From contig SMMW01000046.1 in the NCBI GenBank assembly GCA_004794655.1, positions 7,489,501 to 7,553,500 on the forward strand: a DNA stretch of 64,000 bases, written 5' to 3'. The notes under the pieces are model-generated. The model did not search any database, was not told the DNA's origin, and worked only from the letters and a program-made list of their open reading frames with translations. Source of the stretch: Marisa cornuarietis (lineage: Eukaryota; Mollusca; Gastropoda; Architaenioglossa; Ampullariidae). Each line of letters starts with the position of its first letter. Position 1 is the first letter of the stretch. The translations under genes and the position numbers were made by a program. Shown piece after piece: positions 47,080 through 56,925 of the stretch.

Positions 47080-48227
47080 GTTGACAAGGCTTGCTAGTGT
47101 ACAATATCGATGATTAATAAGGTAGTCATTGTGTTTGTCAATTTTCATGAGAACTAGTAAGACATTGTCCTCGCTGTTGTCCTAGTCATTTTGTTTATGG
47201 GTGAAGCGTGTGTACGCGTGTGCTTGTGTTATGGTTGTGTGCGTGTACTTGTGTGTACGTGGGTGTGTGCCTGCCTGTGCATACAACTTTTCTTTAATTC
47301 CTATGCAATATTTTTGGTAGGCAATTTATACCTTGAAATAAAAACCTACTCCCACGTTTCTCAAACTGCAGTACACGCTGATGTGTTCAGAGCAGCCGGG
47401 TGGCTATCTAGCTAACCTAACTCCTGACCTAGTCATCTGACAGCAGAGTATGTTTGACGAGTATTCCAGGCATACAACAGCTGCCAGTCGTGGAAGTGAG
47501 TCAACTACATGTAATATGTATTGTTTGTTTGGGTGACTTGTCAACCCTCACCATGCTCTGTCGACATTTCCACTTGTCCGATAAAAATTGTTAACCGACA
47601 GTTAGTGCAGCCGAACCAGAATCACAAAGGTTTCTTGTCAAAACAAATGTTCTGCATCGGGGTCACGTTCGTGTAAGTATTTGTCGAGCAGTGGATGGTG
47701 TACCATGTCAAAGCTCACAGTTCAAGAGCAGGTCATTGTCTTCAGTCTGGGTTTGCAATTATGTTTAACAGCAGATTGACTCAGAGTTATATTGCCCCGG
47801 TTACTTGACTCAGAGTACGCAGATGAGTGCATGGTTTCTCCTTGTTTGCAGTTGTATACATGTATAAGTAATTATTGTAACCGGCTGAGAAGGGGAGATA
47901 AGCATTGTTTGTGCCAGCAAGTGCTAATACCAGTGGAAAAAGGATGGGGGTATTAGACAAGCTCTACAATTATAACTGACTTGTTTGTGCCAGTTATTTT
48001 TCTTGATGTCATTGCAATTTCCGTTCATATATTATGGTGCCAAAGATTCTTTTCATTCGATGTCCAGGTTTTGATGCCGGCTTTTACTAGTCTTAGTTCA
48101 TCTTAAATCTAATGTTTATAACGGTACGATATGTAAGAATGCAATAAGTAAAATTATTTTATTTGCTAGAGCTAAGGACGTAACATAAATTCTCCACAAA
48201 TGTTATTTTGATAATGTAAAAGTCCAG

Positions 48228-48230
<3 letters not shown>

Positions 48231-48297
<67 letters not shown>
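48231..48297. repeat. (ATC)n microsatellite
   Basis: About 22 trinucleotide units in the spacer between genes C and D. Confidence 0.95.
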
Positions 48298-48991
48298 CAG
48301 AAACTCAAAGGTTCCTACAAACTCACACTCACCGTTGGCGCTGTTGTTTTGTATACAAAATTCTGGACAATGTGTCGTTTACATTAACAAAAACATCCCT
48401 GCACTATTTAATATAAACTGTACTACAGTTTACATTTATAAATATCTACCACATGGTGGTTTGTCAATTTTCAACGATGATGTCATTTAATTGTTTCACG
48501 TGGAGTTGTTATTATTATTATTATTATTAAACAGATTTGCGACAAATGGTATGCTGTTGATATTTATGTACATCACGTACATCACCTTAGTTTCATCCCG
48601 ACTTTGCAGCAGTCTGTTTCTCATAAAAAATGGTTCATCATGAGGAAGATCCACTTGTTTGTTAAGAACAAGATCCCGACGTTCATCAGGCGTCAGCTCC
48701 ATTTGTTTGTTAATCGTCGAGTTCTTTTTTTTTCGTCGTCAGGACCAGTCGTCTGTTGATCTGTTCCATGATTAGATGCCAGGCGCAGCCGCCATAACAA
48801 CTATTCGGACGTTAAAATCTACATTTCTCGTGCTAAAGTAGCAGTTTGTTTCAGAATCACGAGAAATACAGACTTTCAACGTCCCAATAACCCGAACTGT
48901 CGCTCATTCTCTCTCTCTCTCTCTCTCTCTGATTGGTGTTGACGGCTGCCAGTGTTGTGAATGGTGCACTAGTGTGACGTAGTACACTGTT

Positions 48992-49813
48992 TGGTGTTCA
49001 CGGCTAATAATAATAATAATGAAGTTAATGTGTATATCGCTTTTCCCCACCATTTAAGTGAGGCTCAAAGCGCTTTACTAAAAAGAAAAACACACAAACA
49101 TAATAATGCTGATCTCAACAACAGTAAGTTTCAGTGTTCTTATCATTATTTACGCTCACTCCCTGTCCGCCAGCACCGGACTTTCCTTTGAAGTTGATCT
49201 ACGCAAAGCAAGGATCAGTATATTCAGTATATGCAATGTCTTGAATTTCAAGTGTAGGTCAGTAAAATGAAAGGTTCATCGGATTATTGAAGTTTTAGGG
49301 CAACACAGTTGAGAACAGAGCACAGTCCTGGCACTGAAGAAGCGAAGTTACAAGCATCCAGTTACAAGCACGGATGCAGAATGACACGAACACATCTGTC
49401 AGCAGACGACATCGCTGAAGCGCATAGATCCAGAATCTAATCCACAGAACATGTAGCAACATATGCGGTTCATAAATTAAAAATGGAAAACGGTATGGTC
49501 CACTGTGGTCCACAATACCAGAAACAGTTAAAAGTGTCAGCGAGGGAGGCGCAGAATTCTGTGCAGTCAAAAATCAAAGCAAGATGGCAGAACGAAGAAC
49601 AGGAGACAGAAGCCGTTAGTGGAAGAAAATGTATGTTGCAAAGAAATGATGGAGCACAAGAACTGAAGAACAATCCATAACGAAGATAAACGGCACAGCA
49701 AACATCACAGATGAGAAGAAGAAACCAAAGCTCGACGTACATCCAAGAACGAGACAAAACGACTGAGAGCTAGTCCCCTCCAGCCAGTTAGGCGAAGGGA
49801 CATCACTCTCAAT
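48992..49813 (-). mobile_element. Retroelement-like insertion flanked by a 38-bp direct repeat
   Basis: The sequence GTTGTGAATGGTGCACTAGT plus GTGACGTAGTACACTGTT occurs at 48954-48991 and, with one mismatch, at 49814-49851. The segment between begins (reverse of its 3' end) with a TAA microsatellite and an AGCGCTTT...GGGAAAAGCGATATA-like tail typical of LINE/SINE 3' ends. No intact coding frame was seen. Confidence 0.6.
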
Positions 49814-49851
49814 GTTGTGAATGGTACACTAGTGTGACGTAGTACACTGTT

Positions 49852-52307
49852 AGCGGCGCTTGTTGATTGTAAGTGCGAATCGTAGCGAATAATTTAATTA
49901 ACGGATGGGTTTGGGAGGCTAAAAGTTACAGGTTAGGTTTATATCGCCTGTATCTACCGATGTATGCAAACATCGCAAACCAGTCAGGTTGGTCTTTAAG
50001 AGACTTCTATTGTGAGCTTCTGCGATGTCCCGACGGCCACTAACCAATGGGAAATTGGTCCTTTGCCTTTTACCTGGAGCTTAAATATTGGTGCAGGTGA
50101 CTGCGCATGTCTGTGCACGATACGGCATGCAGCTTCTGTTTCCCGCTTACAATGTCTCCTGTATATGTTTGCGTTATGACTAGTACTTAAATGGCCAGTA
50201 TGGATGTGCAACCGGATGCACCTCTCACGCCTCGGAGGAAATAAAATCTCTGAAAAAAAGGTTATGTAGTGCATTCACATAAGGGAAAGAGTAGAAGAAA
50301 TGGAATCAAGTACGTCATGAAGAAAGCAGCAACATTTGTTACTATTCTTCTATTTTGTCTCTTGGCCTTTGGTCGAGCTGTCACGTAACTGCTGTTTAGA
50401 CACTGGGACTGAGATTGGACAGACTCGGAGACAGACTACAGACACTCTGAAATTCACGTTAATGTGTAAATGAATTTTTTCATTTTTTTCTTTCTCGTTA
50501 TTCTCGAGGATTTTATCACAAACTTTTTTGTAAATCTTCTAAACACAGCACGGTGCCAGTCTTCTTCGCTTTGTTCGCTGACAACAATTAATGAGGTAAC
50601 AACAGCACACGCACCGAGTCACACCGCTCGACGCGATAATCAAACTGTCAATGGCGAACTAGTCGTGAGAGAAAGTAGATCCATTGTGTTTCAGTTCTCT
50701 GTGACGATCAAACTTTAAGCGGTTAGTTCTTGGCCACCTGTTTTACTAGTAGCTAGTCATGATTGTGATGTACAGGCTAGAAAGACAAGCCAGGTGCAAA
50801 TTTATTTAATCAGGTAGATCTCACTTCACGATGCCTGTTTCTCCAAATCGTGAATACACCTTTTTTGTTTTTGACCTACACGCCTACCAACATCATCATG
50901 CACAAAACGAGATCAACGGTCGACAACACCGGCGTCAGGAGTGTACCTGCACGCTGTTTACTTTTTGAATACTTCAACCAATGGGCGAACTGGAATCATA
51001 TGTTAATTAGGCCTCACTCTGTGTCAACGCTTTCAGGGGAAAAAAAACCTCCGACCGTTAATTTATTTGTCAAATTATTGCACAACATAACTCTCACACC
51101 TCATTTCGCCCTGTGAATGAGACTGTGGTCCAAACCACCTCCACACCATTAGAGCAAAATAATTGATGTCTATAGATGTAAGGAAGAAGTGAACTGCCTT
51201 CACTCTTCTTTCTCTTCTTTTGGCGTATGTAGAGAAAAACAAAAAGAAGAAATACCTCGAAGAATGTGTTTATTTCTTATATATATATATATATATATCT
51301 GTAACAAAACCAGAATGCCAAGGCAATCTCAAAGTCGTATTTGTAATTTTAGTCTGATCGTAAGACGAGGACTTTTTCGATGAAAAATCACAAATAAAAT
51401 GACGGATATTAATATTAAGCACCTTATTAAAGCTCGTGAGACTTAGGAACAACTTAGCAGCCGTCAGAAACGAAACAACATCAGATTAAAGAAACAAGCA
51501 GACATTAATATGTATAAACACATTCTTGACGCACAATAAAATATTCTTCATAATATAATTATCTGTACTTTTGGCTATTTTAATGACATTTACAATTTTA
51601 ATGCTTAAAAAATCCATTATAACTGTAATTAATATTTCTAATGTATACAAAAAAAGGAATGATATATTTCCACAAAACTAGGAATTAGACACAGAAATTG
51701 TAAAAAGCCTCAAACACAGTTTAACAAAATTAGAATGTTTCTTAATCATTCAAAATTTCAGCCATAATAATAGAAATGAGAGACCATTAAAAAGTTCTGT
51801 GCACGCATTCTACAGAATTATAAAGCGTATCATATCATAAAATTGGCTTGAGATGACAGTTTATCATACATAATGAGATATTTATAGATCTAACGAAATA
51901 TTACTATATTTGTCACAAATCATTGCATTTCTCAACGTACTCCACAGTCATCACGTAACAAAGTGGACGTAGTTTGATGAAGCAATGGTCCCTTTCCTCC
52001 CTTTCCTCCCAATGACTTGGTTAAAGTGCTCTTCTCAGATAAAAAGAGGTTTAATTTGGGGGGTAAAGACTGTCATAAGTAAAGTTTAAAGTATCAGGTT
52101 GTAGCACGTTGGGGGGGGGGATGGTGTGCGTTGAGTGAATCTTTAATGGTAAGACAAAAAACATTGCTAACAGTCAAACAGGAATGAAAAAAAACATGTA
52201 ATTGGATTATTTTCCATAATATTCTCGTTTAATACACTCATGCAGTTTACTTAAATTTCTACTTATATAAAATTTTCGTTTAATTATTCTTCTCGGCAGT
52301 TTGCTGC
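49852..52307. other. Spacer 3' of gene D, nothing certain
   Basis: No recognised domain. A minus-strand frame of 92 codons at 49996-50274 is unassigned. 51450-52300 is AT-rich without coding signal and probably holds the 3' UTR of gene D at its right end. Confidence 0.4.
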
Positions 52308-52411
52308 TTAGTTCCAGAGCCAGATGCCTGACACAGACGCCGTGATGCCTAGCAGCAGAGAGGTGAGCTCCATGTTGCCGACACCAGATGACTGAATGGG
52401 AATTCTGACGT
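52308..52411 (-). CDS. Gene D exon e10: last exon, GPI-signal-like tail and stop
   Basis: Starts after a T-rich acceptor ending GTCGAAGCAG, in phase 1 with e9. It reads [13 protein letters not shown], continues MELT, then [17 protein letters not shown] and stops. Small residues (SSGVGN) before a hydrophobic terminal run fit a GPI attachment signal. ATTAAA hexamers occur downstream near 52279 and 52229 as possible poly(A) signals. Confidence 0.75.
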
Positions 52412-52487
52412 CTGCTTCGACATGACAAAAATAGAAAAAAGACGCTTCAACAAATACAACAAATCTTTATTCTGAGATAGATGCTGC

Positions 52488-52554
<67 letters not shown>

Positions 52555-55500
52555 AAATCACTTATAGGAGCACTTCTTGAATTTCATATCTAATTCCTAA
52601 TGAATACGGGTAATTAAAAGCTGGACATGGATATCTACCCCACATATTTATACAATTAAAAACACGCAAGTGCTGGCGTTTCTCCAGACTGGTTATCAAG
52701 GGAGCTCGCTTTCTCACAAATGAAGCACGAAGTGTGCCGGGCGTGAATGTCATCGTTTGTCCACGCGCAATAACTGTCCAATGTCCAGCTAACTCTATAA
52801 TTATATAAACACACTGTAACAAAAAGGGTTTTCCGTGAAACTTCTGGCGAGAACATTTGACGATACCTGTGAGACTGTCTTTGTAGAGCTCCACCTCGCA
52901 CGGCAGGATGTTCTCCAAGAGCGTCTTCCCCAGGGAATACTGATTGAGGACATGAAACTTCAAGAACTCCCAGGAGTCCTGATGCTTCATACAAGGCTCC
53001 CTAAATATGGCAGCCGTGATCGCCGATTTGCATTCGTCGGTACACACTCCCAACGGCTGGAAGAAAGAAAAGACATCATTTGGGTGTGTCGGTCTGTCTG
53101 AGGTATGGGTCATTGAATGTCTGTTAAGAAGTGCAACAAAAAGATAATAACATCTCGTGTTTCCCCTTAAACTATTATCTCGGAAGTCTAAACATAATTA
53201 GATAACCCGTTATCTACGAAATGATACTGAAACCAACTAAGCCCTAAAATAAGCCAGTCGCTCCTACCCTGCAGACTTGAGTGATGTCTTGAAAGAAAGT
53301 GCTCGTGTTGAGAAATCGCCATGAAAACTTCAACCTCTCTCCCTCGGTACATCGCATCTGTGTTTCTGGGTCGCAGTTGATAATGGTTTTATAACGCGAC
53401 ACGCACCCCTTGCCAGACGGCATGTTCTCCGCTGGATAGAAGGACAGAAAGCCAAAGCACATCTCGTCAGGAGTTCCCTCCCCATAGAAGGTGGTGGCGG
53501 CCTTGTCCGTGGATTTGTAGTGACACGTCGTCCTGATCACATCCCCAGGCCTGATCACGACTGGCTCGTCGAATCTACAGAGCAGGGAAAAGGGTGAAAA
53601 TAGCATAAGAGAATATTGTTCATTAAGTGCATTAGCAAAACAAGATGATGAAGGAAGCAAGTGATACAACAAAATGTAGGTGGCGCTAGTGTGTGACGTC
53701 ATGAAGGCCTATAAACTAGTGTCAGCAACAGACAGGTAAACAACTGTCACCTTGATTATATCGAAGGTTATAAATACACCACATGCATAAATTTATCTGT
53801 GACAGATATTACATGAAAAGATGTTGCCAAGGAAAATGGGTCACCAGAGAAGCAGAAATGTGTCACGTGTTGTGTGACTGCGCCATTCATCTGAGTTTCT
53901 CAGCTGCCTCAGATACCTGCAGCCTTTATGCTGGAAAGCAAAATCGTTTGAAAATCTTCCCACTGGTCTTGAGATCATCTCCGTTCGCTTGGTTGTATTT
54001 TGCTGACTCGCTCTAAGTCGTCGCCATTTGATCTGTGTGTCACTTGGACTTCAATACATTTTAAAATATGTCGGAAATATTGCTTTATGTAAGCAGTTAG
54101 ATGTTTCTTTGAAAACTGATAAAATGTAGGACGTGAGAATCCGTGTCCTCAAACTTAAAGATGTACAAGTTCTGCAAGAAGTCGAACACGTGTTCCAACT
54201 ATTGCTACCAGAGTGCGATCTGTGTGTCACATGTGTGTCACATGTTTGATATTTTGACAGTAGCACGTGCTCTTGGGTCGGTACATTCAGGAAAGTCAAT
54301 GAGGTGCGATTACTGTACCTTTTATAAATATTGTAAATACTGCGAGTTGTGTAAGTATTGTAAATACTGTGAGCTGTGTAAACATTGTAAATACTGCCAG
54401 TAAAAGTAATGTAAGTTTTGTTACGTATCTCAACAATGTTCTTACTTGAACGTTACTGGACTGTCGTAGCTGTAGGCCGATTCTTTTGTGATGTATTTCA
54501 GCATGCTGCCCTCGCGATGATGTTCAATGTACATGCTCTTACCTAAAAACACGAATAACAACAATAGCAACCATTATTATCGACCAAGTCGTTGTAAACT
54601 CTTGTTAGCCAAAATAATCTGGCGTAATCCATACGAAAAATAACAGTATGGGGAGATTACCCAGGTAGTGCATGTGATTGATGGCGTCAGTGATGTAGAT
54701 GTCGCCCTGGAGAAGATTTCTGGTGCACGTGGCCGTGCAGTCGGACGTTGCTATGGTGACGTCAGTGTAGGGAGGGATCTGCAGGTACTCTTGACCAGTC
54801 ATCAAAGTACCCATGTTGTAAGGACGCAGGTTAGGGGTGTAGTACAGGGTGATTCCAGAACTGTCTACGAAGTCAGACCGCAGAAAAGGATTGTTCCAGT
54901 GATACTGCCGCCAGAAAGTAAAATGATGAGCAGGGATGAGACACACATTCGAAGTGTCCACTGGTTTGTTCTCTATTTTTTTTTAAATCATCGCGTACTG
55001 TTGTGCCCATAGTTTTCGCGATCATTCAGGTAAGTGTTGACAGTATCACTTTCAAGACATCAACATGAGGTCACCAAGTGTATATTACAGTACTCCGCAA
55101 AACAAATTTAACTCTTACATTTATCTTTTTATACGAAGAGAATGAAAGAATTCCCATTTTGAATAGTACAAAAAAAGTAAAAGCAGCAGAAAGTCGCAGA
55201 TTTTCTGTCTCTAAAAGAGCGACTGTGAGCAAGCGAAACAACTCATCCTCAAGGCAGACCTTAAGACGTGTGATACATGTTCTGAATAAAGTTAATGATT
55301 GAAGGTGGTCTATTAACACTAGCACCATATGATTTCCTAGATGATGGTGTAAACGCTATTCTTGGTCTGCTGACGTGTGCAGACAGTAAAGATATTCTGC
55401 CTCTTACCTTATGCACGAAACTTAGACGCACAAAAAAATAAATAAATAAAACCCCTAAATCGTACTCCACACTGTACTAACCTCAACATAGCCTTTACAC

Positions 55501-56881
55501 ATCAGTAAAGGTTATCTTCCCTACCAAGGCGTGGTTTCTCCATGAGAGGACGCTACCGGGCAAGTGTAGACACACATGCACGCAGGCTCAAAGGCCCCCA
55601 GTAATTAAGCACGACGCCTCACCTGTAGCATCAACCTTTTGTAGCCAGTTGCACCGACTTTGTAACCCGCCTGGTGATGAATACATTTCCCGTTGAGTCC
55701 CACCGTCCAACCGCCGATGATTTCTGTGCACCCTCCCATGCCGCACTCAAACGGTTCTCTCGCTGGACGGCTGATGTATTGGGAATCTGATTGTAAACAA
55801 TCAAATGCTTTGTCAGTGTCTACATGGTCGGAGTTCAAATATTCAAATTTCAAAGAACAGAAATGTTTCTTCCGCTTACCTGAACACCCGAACAACAGCA
55901 TGTGGTGCATGACGTAGCTGTTGTTGATGATCGGGGTGGTGGCGATGACGTGGAAGTCGCGAGTCACGTTCTCAAAGTCAAAGTAGGCGCACATGTAGGT
56001 AGTTTCCTTGGGAGGCACTTTGGTCGGCGGGATGCGCAGGTCCATCTTGCGGACGTCGGCTAAAAGGAAGGACGGAGGGTAATCGTGAAAAGGCTGTGAA
56101 ATGCTGCTGTACACACTTAGGTCAAACGAGTTTTGTTCAGGTTCTCCATCTTATTACTATCAGCGTGAGATAAAATTTAACGTCATTTCATTAGCGTTTG
56201 TTATTTATTCCTGTCTATAAATATTTAAATCTATACCTGTTTTTATTCCTGTCTATACCTGTCTTTTGTTCCTGTCTATGCATGTGTATTGATGAATATA
56301 ATTACACAGACATATCAATTCACAGGATAATAATTATTATTAGTAGTAGTAGTAGTAGTATTTCAAATATTTTTGCCTCTTTCTCATAGTGGGTGCTGCA
56401 ATGGAAAAAAACACAAAATAATACTCAGAGAAGTGAATGGGTTAATTAAAAAAGCGAAAACGCAGTCTTAAGACAAATCATGAATGATAAAAAAAGTAAG
56501 GTGACAAGAAAGTTGCCTAGAGAAACATCAACCAACAAAAAAGATAAAATAGAAACTGGAAAGTACGCAAGCAGTTTGTTTCTAACAATATTTGTAGTGA
56601 GCACCTGTTCTGTTGAGCGGCTCACAGACAAACTCGTCGTTCTTGCAGGCATCAGCAATCCAGTCTTTTTGATATTTGTACGCCTCCCCCGCCGTAGGAG
56701 GAACTGGTTTCATCTGACAGTCTTCACTGTCAAGTGGCTCGCAGATACCTGTAATTGGACAAACGACAAGTTTGTATGGACTGTTCTCATCTTTCATACA
56801 CGTATCACGCAGCACACGCGCTCACACACACACACACACTCTCTCTCTCTCTCTTACACACACGCACACACACACATACAC

Positions 56882-56925
<44 letters not shown>

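Larger units (their letters stand above)
45951..48953. other. Spacer between genes C and D
   Basis: Microsatellites and AT-rich sequence. One minus-strand frame at 48582-48702 has coding-like composition and is treated as a finding. No other support for a gene. Confidence 0.4.
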
